Below the pieces are notes generated by a model. It was not told the origin of the DNA and did not search any database. It saw only the letters and a program-made list of their open reading frames with translations. Made by a program: the position numbers and the translations under genes. Below, one piece after another: positions 1 through 10,591 of a stretch of 64,000 nt of DNA. This DNA is from JAICMB01 sp035295125 (GTDB lineage: Bacteria > Acidobacteriota > Terriglobia > Bryobacterales > Bryobacteraceae), in assembly GCA_035295125.1 (NCBI GenBank), contig DATGJP010000102.1:1-64000 (forward strand). The letters run 5' to 3'. How positions within the stretch are numbered: the first letter of the stretch is position 1; each line of letters starts with the position of its first letter.

Positions 1-108
1 GGCGTAGGCCCCAATTTCTCCGACTTCGCATCACAGGCACTGTCGACCACGAAGCCGCAGAAATTCAAGCCCTCTCTTTCCAGTGCCCTACTGTACTGCA
101 ATGCTTAG
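1..108 (+). CDS. Possible 3' end of an upstream gene
   Basis: Reading frame 1 is open from the window edge to TAG at 106-108 and gives a 35-residue peptide with no recognisable motif, ending in LLYCNA. The following DNA holds a palindromic repeat, which would suit an intergenic position after a gene end. The open stretch is short enough to be chance, so this is only a candidate. The preceding sequence would settle it. Confidence 0.25.
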   Translation, partial: GVGPNFSDFASQALSTTKPQKFKPSLSSALLYCNA

Positions 109-141
109 CCGAGAATACGTCAAAAAGGGCCAAACTCCAGA

Positions 142-175
142 AAGCAGGCGAAACCGCCTGCTTCACCCTTCCACA
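142..175. repeat. Palindromic intergenic element, copy 1
   Basis: Perfect 9-bp inverted repeat AAGCAGGCG / CGCCTGCTT (142-150 and 155-163) around a 4-base loop, followed by cacccttccac. The same core and tail recur in intergenic DNA near 14767, 15006 and 20966. It lies about 70 bp upstream of the CRTAC-type gene. Confidence 0.6.
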
Positions 176-243
176 TAATCCAAAACCAAGTGCTGTGGGG
201 ATACTGAGAATGAGGCTTCGGAATCCATCTCTATACTGGTAGC

Positions 244-2004
244 GTGTATCGTCGTCGCGACTGGTTGAAATTGCTGGGCCTGAACAGCGTGAATGCCTGG
301 GCGCAGGGTATTTCGACCCGTTCTGTGAAGCCAACGCCTCGCGGCAAACCTTCGGGACTGCCGTTTCATGCCAAATTCACGGACATCGCGGCGAAGGCTG
401 GCCTGACCGCGCCGACAATCTACGGAGGCATCGATAAGAAGCGGCAGATCATCGAAACTACCGGATGCGGCGTAGCGCTTTTCGACTACGACAACGACGG
501 CTGGCTCGACATTTTCGTGCTCTGCGGAACCCGTTTGGAAGGCAACCCCAAAGAGGCCACCAATCGGCTTTATCGCAATAATCGCAATGGTACCTTCACC
601 GATGTCACCGATAAGGCGGGATTGCGCCGCACCGGCTGGGCCTCGGCGGTCTGCGTTGGAGACTACAACAACGACGGTTTCGACGACCTGTTCGTCACCT
701 ATTGGGGGCAGAACGTCCTGTACCGCAATAACGGTGATGGGACCTTCACGGACGTCACGAAAGAAGCGGGTCTTCTCATCCCAGAGCGGCGGTGGTGTTC
801 CGGGTGCACGTTCGTGGATACCAATCGGAGCGGCCATGTCGACCTTTTTGTTGGAACCTACCTGGACTTCAATCCGGACAAGATTCCCAAACCAGGCGAA
901 AACGAGTTTTGCACCTGGAAAGGTATCCCAGTGAACTGCGGGCCGCGAGGCTTGCCGAAGGGTCGCTGTTACCTCTACCGAAACAACGGCGACGGAACGT
1001 TCACGGACATCAGTGAACGATCGGGAATCACGAAGGCTGCGCCCGCTTACTGCATGACAGCAACGGCAGCCGATCTGCACGGGGCCGGATGGCCGGACAT
1101 CTATGTCGCATGCGATTCAACTCCCAGCCTGCTTTTCCGGAACAACCAGAATGGCACTTTCACGGAATTGGGCCTGGCCAGCGGCGCGGCTCTGAGCGAG
1201 GACGGCATGGAACAGGCGGGCATGGGCGTGGCAATCGGGGACATCAACCTGGATGGTTACCTGGACATTTTCAAAACGCATTTCGCGGAAGACACGCCGG
1301 TGCTGTACCTGAACGACGGGCGAGGGAACTTCGACGACAGCACGGTTCGTTCGGGACTCGGGGTGGAAACGCGTTACGTCTGCTGGGGCAGCGGCATTGT
1401 GGATGTCGACAACGACGGCCTGCCCGACCTTTTCATGGTCACCGGCAGCGTCTATCCGGAAGTGGAAAGGGTTCTGCCGGAATATCCATACAAATCTCCG
1501 CGCGTGGTGTTTCGGAACCTGGGAACAGGCAAATTTGAGGAATTCATCGAGGAGGCGGGAAGCGGCGTCGCCGCGTCGCATGCGAGCCGCGGCTGCGCAT
1601 TCGGCGACTTCGATAACGACGGCGACATCGACATGGTGATCGTGAATTTAAATGAACCGCCGTCGCTGCTTCGGAACGACGTCACCGGCGGCGGCCATTG
1701 GATCAAAGTAAAGCTCGTCGGCGTTAAATCGAATCGCTCGGCGATTGGGGCGCGGGTAACGGCTCATTATGGCGGCAAGGTGCAGGCGCAGGAAGTGCTC
1801 AGCCAGGCGAGTTTCTATTCGGTGAACGATTTCCGGCTGCACTTCGGCCTCGGCGCGGCCGAGACGGCCGATATCGAGATTCGTTGGCCGAATGGGGCCA
1901 AGGAAACACTGGCTAAGGTGGCCGCCAATCAGTTGGTCACGATCCGGGAAGGATCGGGAATTGTGAAGACCGATCGTTTGCAGTCGGCTTCGATTTCTCG
2001 GTAG
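244..2004 (+). CDS. CRTAC/ASPIC-UnbV FG-GAP repeat protein, probably Tat-exported
   Basis: 586 aa from a GTG start. The N-terminus YRRRDWLKLLG followed by NAWAQG looks like a twin-arginine export signal. Residues about 40-480 hold repeated FG-GAP/VCBS units with the calcium-type pattern DxDNDGxxD and NNGDGTFTDV, which should build a beta-propeller. Residues about 495-570 (IGARVTA, SQASFYSVND, IRWPNGAKE) match the ASPIC/UnbV domain. Proteins of this type (CRTAC1-like) are common in Acidobacteriota and Planctomycetota; their biochemical role is largely unknown. A redoxin starts 21 bp downstream and a haem/TPR protein follows, so the three are probably one operon with a periplasmic or surface function. 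The family is clear; function and substrate are not. Confidence 0.85.
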   Translation: MYRRRDWLKLLGLNSVNAWAQGISTRSVKPTPRGKPSGLPFHAKFTDIAAKAGLTAPTIYGGIDKKRQIIETTGCGVALFDYDNDGWLDIFVLCGTRLEGNPKEATNRLYRNNRNGTFTDVTDKAGLRRTGWASAVCVGDYNNDGFDDLFVTYWGQNVLYRNNGDGTFTDVTKEAGLLIPERRWCSGCTFVDTNRSGHVDLFVGTYLDFNPDKIPKPGENEFCTWKGIPVNCGPRGLPKGRCYLYRNNGDGTFTDISERSGITKAAPAYCMTATAADLHGAGWPDIYVACDSTPSLLFRNNQNGTFTELGLASGAALSEDGMEQAGMGVAIGDINLDGYLDIFKTHFAEDTPVLYLNDGRGNFDDSTVRSGLGVETRYVCWGSGIVDVDNDGLPDLFMVTGSVYPEVERVLPEYPYKSPRVVFRNLGTGKFEEFIEEAGSGVAASHASRGCAFGDFDNDGDIDMVIVNLNEPPSLLRNDVTGGGHWIKVKLVGVKSNRSAIGARVTAHYGGKVQAQEVLSQASFYSVNDFRLHFGLGAAETADIEIRWPNGAKETLAKVAANQLVTIREGSGIVKTDRLQSASISR

Positions 2005-2025
2005 ATTGGGAAAGGTCTTTGATCT

Positions 2026-2535
2026 ATGCTTACGGCTGTCTTTGCTTTGCTCGTCGGCATTGATCTTTCTGGTAATTCCATTCACCTGGCCGGTTCCAAG
2101 CCCGCCGTCCTTGTTTTCGTGCGCACGGATTGCCCCATATCCAACCGCTACGCGCCGGAGTTGAATCGACTCTATCGCGAATATTCGAACCGCGTCGATT
2201 TCTATCTGGTATATGCCGACGCCTCCGAAACCACTGACTCGATTCGCAAGCACATCTCCGAGTACGGCTATCAGTTCCATCCGTTACGGGACCCCGGCCA
2301 TGCATTAGCGCGTCGGGCGAAGGCGAGTGTGACTCCCGAGGCGGCACTGTTTTCCCCAAGCGGTGAGCTGCTCTATCACGGCCGCATCGACGACCGTTAT
2401 GTCGATTTCGGGAAATCCCTGCCGGAGCCCACTCGTCACGATCTAGAAGAGGCGCTGCAGTTGACACTGGCAGGCAAGCCGGTCAAGGTGACGAGCACGC
2501 GAGCGATTGGATGCTTCCTCGCTGACGTCCAATGA
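2026..2535 (+). CDS. Redoxin (thioredoxin-like fold) protein
   Basis: 169 aa; the ATG is preceded by a purine-rich gggaaagg about 10 bases upstream. The N-terminus is hydrophobic but short. Residues about 25-130 have the AhpC/TSA-like thioredoxin fold: PAVLVFVRTDCPISNRYAPE carries one cysteine at the peroxidatic position and lacks a CxxC pair, and VTPEAALF is the cis-proline loop. A second cysteine lies near the C-terminus (AIGCFLADVQ) and could be a resolving residue. It is followed with a 4-bp ATGA overlap by the haem/TPR gene, so translational coupling is likely. This redoxin subtype is often found beside cytochrome-like TPR proteins. Reductase or peroxidase activity cannot be assigned from sequence alone. 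Confidence 0.8.
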   Translation: MLTAVFALLVGIDLSGNSIHLAGSKPAVLVFVRTDCPISNRYAPELNRLYREYSNRVDFYLVYADASETTDSIRKHISEYGYQFHPLRDPGHALARRAKASVTPEAALFSPSGELLYHGRIDDRYVDFGKSLPEPTRHDLEEALQLTLAGKPVKVTSTRAIGCFLADVQ

Positions 2536-4385
2536 GGTCTGCAGCACTCCTGTTGGTGTCGCTCGGCATATTGCAAGCCGCGGACGAGCCGGTCACATTC
2601 AACAAACAGATCGCCCCGATCGTGTTTGAGTATTGCGCTCCGTGTCATCGTCCCGGCGAGGCCGCTCCATTCAGTCTTCTTACGTACGACGAAGTCAAGA
2701 AACATGCTCACCAGATCGCCACTGTGACAAAGAGCCGCTTTATGCCCCCGTGGCTGCCCGAATCCGGTGGTGTGAAGATATCGGGAGAGCGCAAGCTTAC
2801 GGAGCAGGAGATTCTGTTGCTCGAACGCTGGGCTTCGGAGGGCGCGCCGGAAGGACGCGCGGAGGATCTGCCAACGGCGCCGAAATTCACTGAAGGCTGG
2901 CAACTTGGGGCGCCGGACCTCGTCCTGACGCTGCCGAAGGCATACTCGCTGCCTCCGGAGGGATCTGATACCTACCGTAACTTCATCTTCACGTTTTCGC
3001 TCGACGGGGTTCATTACATTCGGGCCCTCGAAATCCGGCCGGGAAATAAGCGAGTGGTCCATCATGCCAATCTCCTGATCGACCGGAATCGCTCCTCCCG
3101 ATGGCGGGACGGCCGCGACGGCGCGCCAGGTTTTCCCGGCATGGACCTGCAGATCGAAGCGAACGTCCTCGACCCGGAAAGTCACTTGCTTTTCTGGAAG
3201 CCAGGCACGGTGCTCACCGAAGAGCCCACAGGGATGGCGTGGCCGTTGGAAAAGGACAACGACCTAGTTCTCAACATGCACTTACAACCGTCGGGTAAGG
3301 CGGAGACGATCCAGCCTTCTCTGGGGTTGTACTTCACTACGGAGAAGCCAAAATTCCGTCCGATCCTCGTCCAACTGGAGAACGATCGCGCACTTGACAT
3401 CCCGCCGGGAAAACACGATTTCGAGGTACGGGACGATTTCACTCTGCCGGTGGATGCCGATATCCTGGCTGTCTACCCGCACGCTCATTACCTTGGGCGT
3501 GACATCGAGGGCACGGCGACTCTGCCTGGTGGCGCCAAACAGACTCTGATCCGGATCCGGCACTGGGATTTGAATTGGCAGGCAGTCTACAACTACGAGA
3601 AGCCCTTGTTCCTTCCCAAAGGCACAACGATTTCGATGCGCTGGATCTACGACAATACAACCGGGAAGCGTGTCGTCGCGGGCGATCGCTCGACAGATGA
3701 AATGAGCCACCTCTGGCTGCAGGTCCTGCCGCGCGGGCCAGGCGACCAGCGCATGCTGATCCAGGAGGCAATCGCCCGGAAGCGAATCGCTCGCGATCCA
3801 GGAGACTTCACGGCGCACTTCAACCTGGGAGGCCTGCTGCAGGCGAGTGGCAAATCTGATGCTGCGATCCGCGAGGTGCGCGAGGCCGTGCGGCTTCGTC
3901 CCAAGGACGCAGTGGCGCTCAATACGCTGGGGGCTTTACTGCAGTTGGCGAACCAGCCGTCCGCAGCCGAAGCCAGTTATCGGGCGGCGATTCAGGCTCA
4001 GCCGGAGTATCCGGATGCGCACTTTAATCTCGCGGATTTGCTGCTCGCGCGCGATACTGGGGACGAAGCCATTCTGCAACTGCGTGAAGTAGTGAAACTC
4101 GCGCCGGATGACGCCAAGGCAAAATCGAAACTCGCAGAGGTCCTGAATGAGCGAGCTCATGCGGCGGCTCAACAGGGCGCGCTAACGCAAGCGACGGCCG
4201 ATTTCCGTGACATCGTGGCCCTGAAGCCCGACGACTCCGATGCTTGCACGAACCTTGGCGTGGCGCTCGCCATGCAGCGGCAATTTGCGGAGGCCCGGGA
4301 GTTGTTCGAACGGGCGCTACGTCTCAATCCGCAAAATGCTGTCGCTCACAGAAATTTGGAGTTGGTCCGGCAGAACGAAAAATGA
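2532..4385 (+). CDS. Secreted protein with haem-type CxxCH, copper-monooxygenase-like domain and TPRs
   Basis: 617 aa; ATG overlaps the redoxin stop (ATGA). A short signal peptide (SAALLLVSLGILQAADEP) leads to FEYCAPCHRPGEAAPF, a c-type haem binding motif CxxCH near residue 36, then a segment typical of proteins that carry this motif before a copper type II ascorbate-dependent monooxygenase C-terminal-like region (about 130-410; HAHYLGRDI supplies an HxH pair, and VHHANLL a further histidine pair). Residues about 420-610 are at least four tetratricopeptide repeats (AHFNLGGLL, AVALNTLGALL, PDAHFNLADLL, DACTNLGVAL). Probably a periplasmic redox protein working with the upstream redoxin and CRTAC protein. 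The domain calls rest on motif reading; catalysis is inferred. Confidence 0.8.
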   Translation: MRSAALLLVSLGILQAADEPVTFNKQIAPIVFEYCAPCHRPGEAAPFSLLTYDEVKKHAHQIATVTKSRFMPPWLPESGGVKISGERKLTEQEILLLERWASEGAPEGRAEDLPTAPKFTEGWQLGAPDLVLTLPKAYSLPPEGSDTYRNFIFTFSLDGVHYIRALEIRPGNKRVVHHANLLIDRNRSSRWRDGRDGAPGFPGMDLQIEANVLDPESHLLFWKPGTVLTEEPTGMAWPLEKDNDLVLNMHLQPSGKAETIQPSLGLYFTTEKPKFRPILVQLENDRALDIPPGKHDFEVRDDFTLPVDADILAVYPHAHYLGRDIEGTATLPGGAKQTLIRIRHWDLNWQAVYNYEKPLFLPKGTTISMRWIYDNTTGKRVVAGDRSTDEMSHLWLQVLPRGPGDQRMLIQEAIARKRIARDPGDFTAHFNLGGLLQASGKSDAAIREVREAVRLRPKDAVALNTLGALLQLANQPSAAEASYRAAIQAQPEYPDAHFNLADLLLARDTGDEAILQLREVVKLAPDDAKAKSKLAEVLNERAHAAAQQGALTQATADFRDIVALKPDDSDACTNLGVALAMQRQFAEARELFERALRLNPQNAVAHRNLELVRQNEK

Positions 4386-4521
4386 AAACGACTATGTCGG
4401 CCAACCCAGTTCGGCATCGTTGTTGTCCTCTGACGTAGCGCCGCAGCACGCCAAAGGAACGCTCGATTGAGAAGGCGAGTTTTAGCAGCCTTTTGGGAAG
4501 TGGTCCTCCCCAGGCGGCGAG

Positions 4522-4800
4522 ATGCGGACATTGCAAACCCTGATCTGGTATCCGTCGCTGAAAAGCGCGACCAAACCGATGACGAGAGTGCGCAACGCTT
4601 TGCGGAAAACCAGGTAGCCGATTACGGGCGAGCGGACGCCAACACGAGCCATGCCTGGGTGGCGCTCTATACGCTGAAGTTTCTCGATGCCCACCTGAAG
4701 CACGACGCTTCGGCAAGAGCGTTTTATGGGCATAAGATTCTGTCCCGCCCAGAGAACATCTCCTCAGGAGGCCAGGTAATCGCCTTACGATTCGCTGATT
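4522..4800 (+). pseudogene. Remnant of a dienelactone-hydrolase-like gene
   Basis: An ATG at 4522 opens MRTLQTLIWYPSLKSATKP, which resembles the beginning of the core of secreted dienelactone-hydrolase-type proteins, but the frame stops after 31 codons. About 20 bases further on, another frame reads TSHAWVALYTLKFLDAHLKH and DASARAF, which resembles the C-terminal helix region of the same kind of protein. The whole catalytic middle is missing, so an internal deletion with frame change is the simplest reading. The stretch 4386-4521 shows nothing I can assign. Family assignment is from memory of the motifs and is moderate. Confidence 0.4.
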
Positions 4801-6018
4801 CTATTGCCGCCCCAACCGAATCCCCTGCTCCTTCTCCAGCGCTTGTTTGGCGCGAGTGCCCTCGGCAAACATCTCTTTGCTGCCCTCAATGTCCCCCTTC
4901 TGGCGCAGGAGTTGCCCCAGCGTATTGTAAGGACCGGGGTCGGCGGGCTTCAGACGAATGGCCGTTCGCAAAGCCTCTTCAGCGGGGCCCAGCTCGCCCT
5001 TTTGCTTAAGGACTGTGCCGAGCATGAAGTAAGCTTCTCCGTAGTCCGCGCGCTGGGCAATGGCGGCGCGCATTTCCTGCGCCGCGTGATCGAAGTCCCC
5101 CGATTGCCAGTCCGTGATGCCGATCATGTAATGTGCTTCCGCCATCGTGGGATCGATTTGAAGCGCCGCCTTGAACTCAGCCAAGGCATGGTCCATGTCG
5201 TCTTTGTTCTTGAGTGCAACTCCGAGATTATAGTGTGCCGCCGCGTGTTTTGGATCATGCGCAATCACGTCACGGAACGCGGCGATCGCCTGGTCCAACT
5301 CCGCTTTCAGCAGGTGCGCAAAACCGATATTGAAGCGGGCCTCATTGTTCTTCGGGTCGGCGGCGAGCACTTTCTGAAACTCCGCAATTCCCTCCTCGGC
5401 GTGGCGCGTTTTCACCAGCATCATTCCCATGTTGTTCCGCGCCTCGGTGTTGTTGGGGGCCAAGTCGACCTCGTTCCGATACGCCTCCAGCGCCCCCGCG
5501 GGATCCCCGCTCTTTTCGAGCGCCGCGCCAAGGTTATTCCACGCCGCAAGATCCTTCGGCTGAATCCCCACCGCAGCCTTAAGATGGGGAATCGCATCCT
5601 CATGCCGGCCTAACGACTCGAGAGACTGGCCGAGCTTCGATTGATACGCACTGTTCGCCGGTTCCAGATCCACAGCCGTTTGAAGCTCCGGCACAGCCTT
5701 ATCGGGTTGTTGCTCTAGCCAAAGTGCGACGCCGGCATGAAAGTGAGCCACAGCAAGACGCGGATCTAACTCAATCGCTTTACTGAAACGATCAAGAGCC
5801 TCCGGACGGTGATTCAAAACCGCCAAGAGGAACCCAATCTCATCCTGAATCCGCGCCGATTTCGGTTCGAGCACAGCGGCTTGCTCGTAAGCTGCCAATG
5901 CACCGGCAGCGTCTCCTCGCGCCTTGAGGTTCGCGGCTTTGGATTCAATTTGCTGGAGCGGAGTCTGGGCGAGCGCCAATGCTGCCAGGCAGGCGCTCAA
6001 ACACCACCGTAACGTCAC
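4801..6018 (-). CDS. Secreted tetratricopeptide repeat protein
   Basis: 405 aa from a GTG start; the N-terminus LRWCLSACLAALALAQTP is a signal peptide. The remainder is almost wholly TPR: about ten 34-residue units with the expected A-x-YN-LG-AL pattern (AVAHFHAGVALWLEQQ, LAAWNNLGAALEKSG, AAAHYNLGVALKNKD, GPYNTLGQLLRQKGD). It should be a periplasmic scaffold for protein-protein contacts. It is divergent from a second TPR gene with only 32 bp between the starts, so they probably share a bidirectional promoter. No catalytic domain is visible and the partner is unknown. Confidence 0.85.
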   Translation of the reverse strand: MTLRWCLSACLAALALAQTPLQQIESKAANLKARGDAAGALAAYEQAAVLEPKSARIQDEIGFLLAVLNHRPEALDRFSKAIELDPRLAVAHFHAGVALWLEQQPDKAVPELQTAVDLEPANSAYQSKLGQSLESLGRHEDAIPHLKAAVGIQPKDLAAWNNLGAALEKSGDPAGALEAYRNEVDLAPNNTEARNNMGMMLVKTRHAEEGIAEFQKVLAADPKNNEARFNIGFAHLLKAELDQAIAAFRDVIAHDPKHAAAHYNLGVALKNKDDMDHALAEFKAALQIDPTMAEAHYMIGITDWQSGDFDHAAQEMRAAIAQRADYGEAYFMLGTVLKQKGELGPAEEALRTAIRLKPADPGPYNTLGQLLRQKGDIEGSKEMFAEGTRAKQALEKEQGIRLGRQ

Positions 6019-6050
6019 TAGGAAATATTTTACTGAACTATACTGAGCGT

Positions 6051-6911
6051 ATGTGGCTGGCGCTACTTTTGTTATTCGACCTCTCGCCGGCGCACCAGGC
6101 GGCCCTCGCGGCCTATAAAGAGCATAAGTTTTCCGAGGCGGTAGCGCAGTTTACAGCAGCCCTGAAAGCCGAAGATCCCGCCGGCCCGGAGTATGCCGAA
6201 TCGCTCCAAATGCTTGGTCAGAGCTTGTATTTGCAATCCAAGTATGCCGATGCCATTCCGGTACTGGAGAAGGCTGTCGCCGGCAGGAACTCGACTCCCG
6301 AAGTTTCGTTTATGCTCGGAAACGCTTACATTTTCACGCAGCAGGGTGATAAAGCCGTTCAGGCGTTTGCGAAATTATTCCAAGTATTGCCGAATTCCGC
6401 CTCGGCACACCTCACGACAGCACGCATGATGATGCATGCGGACCTGCCCAACGACGCCGTCAAACAGGCTAGAACTGCGCTGCAGATCGATCCAAAGATG
6501 GCAGGCGCGCATTTCCTGCTCGGCGAGGTGGCCATCTACCAGGCTGATATTGAGGCCGCAATTTCCGAGCTGAAGAAGGAGATCGACGTTAATCCCACTA
6601 ACGCGATGGCGCATTATCGCCTGGGCGATGCTTACATGCGCCAGGAGCGTTGGGATGAGGCGCAAGTGCCACTCGAACGCTCCGTATGGCTGAACCCTAA
6701 TTACAGCGGGCCGTTTATTCTGCTCGGGAAGTCGTATATGAAGCGAAAGCAATTCGCAAATGCAGAAGGCGTCCTGCGGCACGCGTTACGGCTCGATCCG
6801 CAGAACGCGAACGCGCATTACATTTTGGGCCAAACGCTGATGCAGGACGGAAAGACAGAGGAAGCTCAGAAAGAAATGGCCCGTTGGCAGGAGTTGAAGG
6901 GAAACGACTAG
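6051..6911 (+). CDS. TPR protein
   Basis: 286 aa. I place the start at the ATG of MWLALLLLFDLSPAHQ, which begins a short hydrophobic leader; the open frame extends further upstream into the divergent gene but that part does not look coding. At least six TPR units follow (EYAESLQMLGQSLYLQSK, SFMLGNAYIFTQQGDK, AHFLLGEVAIYQAD, AHYRLGDAYMRQER, GPFILLGKSYMKRK, AHYILGQTLMQDGK). Probably exported. It runs 8 bp before the likely GTG start of the GH10 xylanase, which has its own AGGAG inside the end of this gene, so the two may be cotranscribed. Confidence 0.8.
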   Translation: MWLALLLLFDLSPAHQAALAAYKEHKFSEAVAQFTAALKAEDPAGPEYAESLQMLGQSLYLQSKYADAIPVLEKAVAGRNSTPEVSFMLGNAYIFTQQGDKAVQAFAKLFQVLPNSASAHLTTARMMMHADLPNDAVKQARTALQIDPKMAGAHFLLGEVAIYQADIEAAISELKKEIDVNPTNAMAHYRLGDAYMRQERWDEAQVPLERSVWLNPNYSGPFILLGKSYMKRKQFANAEGVLRHALRLDPQNANAHYILGQTLMQDGKTEEAQKEMARWQELKGND

Positions 6912-6919
6912 GAGTCACC

Positions 6920-8029
6920 GTGATAGTCGGACGAAGGTTACACCACACGCTACCAGATCTGTTGAACTACGGAGTTCGCGCTCGCATCTCGATTGCCGTG
7001 ATCGTTTTCTGTGCGCCTCTTTTGAGCCAGCCGCTCCGTCAGATTGCGGAGGTGCGCGGTATTCGCGTCGGCACCGCCACCGACCCTTCCTATTTCAGCG
7101 ATGGCCTTTACAAGCCCACTCTGGCGCGCGAATTCAGCCAGGTGGAGCCCGAGAATGCAATGAAATTCGGGCCGATTCATCCCGGCCCGATGACTTATAG
7201 TTTCGGCACCGCGGATGCCATCGTGGCGTTTGCAGAGTCGAACAATATGGCGGTACGCGGTCACACGCTCGTCTGGTACAACCAGCTTCCCTCCTGGGTG
7301 ACCACCGGCAATTACACGCCGGACCAGCTCTCGTCGATATTGCAGGACCACATCAACACGGTGGTCGGCCGTTATGCCGGCCAGGTCTACGCGTGGGATG
7401 TTGTGAATGAGGCTTTCAACGATGACGGCACTCTCCGGAGCTATGTGTGGAGCGACTCGCCGGGAATCGGCCTCACGGGCACCGGTTACATCGAGCAGGC
7501 GCTACGATGGACCCACGAGGCGGATCCGAAAGCGCTGTTGTTCTACAACGACTACAACGGCGAGGGGGTCAATGCGAAATCCAATGCGATTTACAAAATG
7601 GCGCAGGATTTCAAGGCGCGCGGTGTCCCCCTGGATGGTATCGGCCTGCAGATGCACTTCACCACCAGCATCCCTACGATCACCAGCCTCGAAGCGAATA
7701 TGAAGCGCATCTCGGAACTCGGGCTGCAGGTGCAGATTACGGAGTTTGACGTGCGACTGCCGGTGGATTCTTCGGGCAACGCGAGCGCGGCCGATCTTGC
7801 GCGGCAGGCTCAGATTTATCACGATGTCGTGGCGCTGTGCCTGCGGACTCCGCATTGCACGGCGATTCAGACTTGGGGGTTCACGGATAAGCATTCGTGG
7901 ATACCGTCCACTTTTCAGGGGCAGGGAGCGGGGTTGGAGTTTGATGCGAATTACCAGCCTAAGCCGGCTTATAATGCGATGCAGAGCACGTTGTTGGAGG
8001 TAATCCCTCGTAACTTCCAGCGCCGCTGA
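6920..8029 (+). CDS. Endo-1,4-beta-xylanase, glycoside hydrolase family 10
   Basis: 369 aa if started at GTG 6920, which has AGGAG 5-6 bases upstream; an in-frame ATG at 6884 would overlap the TPR gene. A hydrophobic segment (ARISIAVIVFCAPLLSQP) serves as signal peptide, so the enzyme is exported. GH10 signatures are complete: FSQVEPENAMKFGPIHP, RGHTLVWYNQLPSW, YAWDVVNEAFND with the acid/base glutamate, and VQITEFDVRLP with the nucleophile glutamate. The predicted reaction is hydrolysis of internal beta-1,4-xylosidic bonds in xylan. Length is normal for a single-domain GH10 enzyme; no carbohydrate-binding module is seen. The GH3 enzyme at 21003-23165 could finish the degradation of the oligosaccharides. 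Confidence 0.92.
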   Translation: MIVGRRLHHTLPDLLNYGVRARISIAVIVFCAPLLSQPLRQIAEVRGIRVGTATDPSYFSDGLYKPTLAREFSQVEPENAMKFGPIHPGPMTYSFGTADAIVAFAESNNMAVRGHTLVWYNQLPSWVTTGNYTPDQLSSILQDHINTVVGRYAGQVYAWDVVNEAFNDDGTLRSYVWSDSPGIGLTGTGYIEQALRWTHEADPKALLFYNDYNGEGVNAKSNAIYKMAQDFKARGVPLDGIGLQMHFTTSIPTITSLEANMKRISELGLQVQITEFDVRLPVDSSGNASAADLARQAQIYHDVVALCLRTPHCTAIQTWGFTDKHSWIPSTFQGQGAGLEFDANYQPKPAYNAMQSTLLEVIPRNFQRR

Positions 8030-8035
8030 CGTAGG

Positions 8036-8118
8036 GCAGGTTTAGAACCTGCTGCGGTTTTCAACCAACGGAAACTCTCGGGTTTGAAAGGGTAGGACGC
8101 GGTTTCGCCTGTCCTTCC
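8036..8118. repeat. Palindromic intergenic element, copy 2, with dispersed repeat
   Basis: Perfect hairpin GCAGGTT-tag-AACCTGC (8036-8042, 8046-8052) just after the xylanase. It is followed by a roughly 46-bp stretch (8071-8116, beginning gaaactctcggg) that is repeated almost exactly at 20902-20948. Both copies end in the short inverted repeat formed around cggtttcgcctgtcc. The hairpin may also serve as terminator for the xylanase gene or uvrB, but no T-run follows. Confidence 0.6.
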
Positions 8119-8159
8119 AATCGTCGCGGGACGCGAAGATTCAGAGGCTGTGAAATACC

Positions 8160-10181
<2,022 letters not shown>

Positions 10182-10219
10182 GTATTCAGGATAGCTTGGT
10201 ACCCTGAAATCCCAGGTTC

Positions 10220-10591
10220 ATGCCGCATCCGATCTACAGCGATCTGTTCCTCGACCACTTCCAGAATCCGCGCCACGTTGGTGAATTGCCGGCGCCGGCG
10301 GTCACGGTGGAGGTCTCGAATCCGGTTTGCGGCGACGTTTTGCGGCTATCCGCACTTTGGGAGAATGGACTCGTTCGCGAGGCGGCTTTTAAGGCTCGAG
10401 GATGTACGGCGTCCATTGCCGCGGGCTCGGCGTTAACGGAGTGGATGGTAGGCAAGTCTCGAGAGGAAATCACGGCGGCTCGCGCTGCCACCATAGAAGA
10501 CGCGGTGGGCGGACTGATCCCCGAGTCGAAGCACGTCGCAGTCCTTTGTGTCGATGCGTTGAAAAATCTTCTAAAAGCTATTCCGACTTAA
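10220..10591 (+). CDS. IscU/SufU/NifU-N type iron-sulfur cluster scaffold
   Basis: 123 aa. Typical small scaffold on which Fe-S clusters are assembled before transfer to apoproteins. The three conserved cysteines are present with correct spacing: Cys37 in NPVCGD (with Asp39), Cys62 in KARGCTAS and Cys110 in AVLCVDAL. No cysteine desulfurase or other SUF/ISC gene lies in the window, so it is isolated here. Its 3' end overlaps the end of the convergent DUF1080 gene by 14 bp. SufU and IscU subtypes cannot be separated with confidence by eye, so no symbol is given. Confidence 0.85.
   Translation: MPHPIYSDLFLDHFQNPRHVGELPAPAVTVEVSNPVCGDVLRLSALWENGLVREAAFKARGCTASIAAGSALTEWMVGKSREEITAARAATIEDAVGGLIPESKHVAVLCVDALKNLLKAIPT

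Noticed and set aside
4324..4716. Minus-strand frame with SIERSFGVLRRYVRG, which faintly recalls transposase text
   Set aside because: Too short and without DDE or HTH motifs; the plus strand of the same DNA explains the locus better as a hydrolase remnant.
10185..10208. TTCAGG-N12-CCTGAA between uvrB and the Fe-S scaffold as a possible LexA/SOS operator
   Set aside because: Six-base arms are weak and the sequence does not match a LexA box known to me; the recA upstream region has no copy. Left as a note only.
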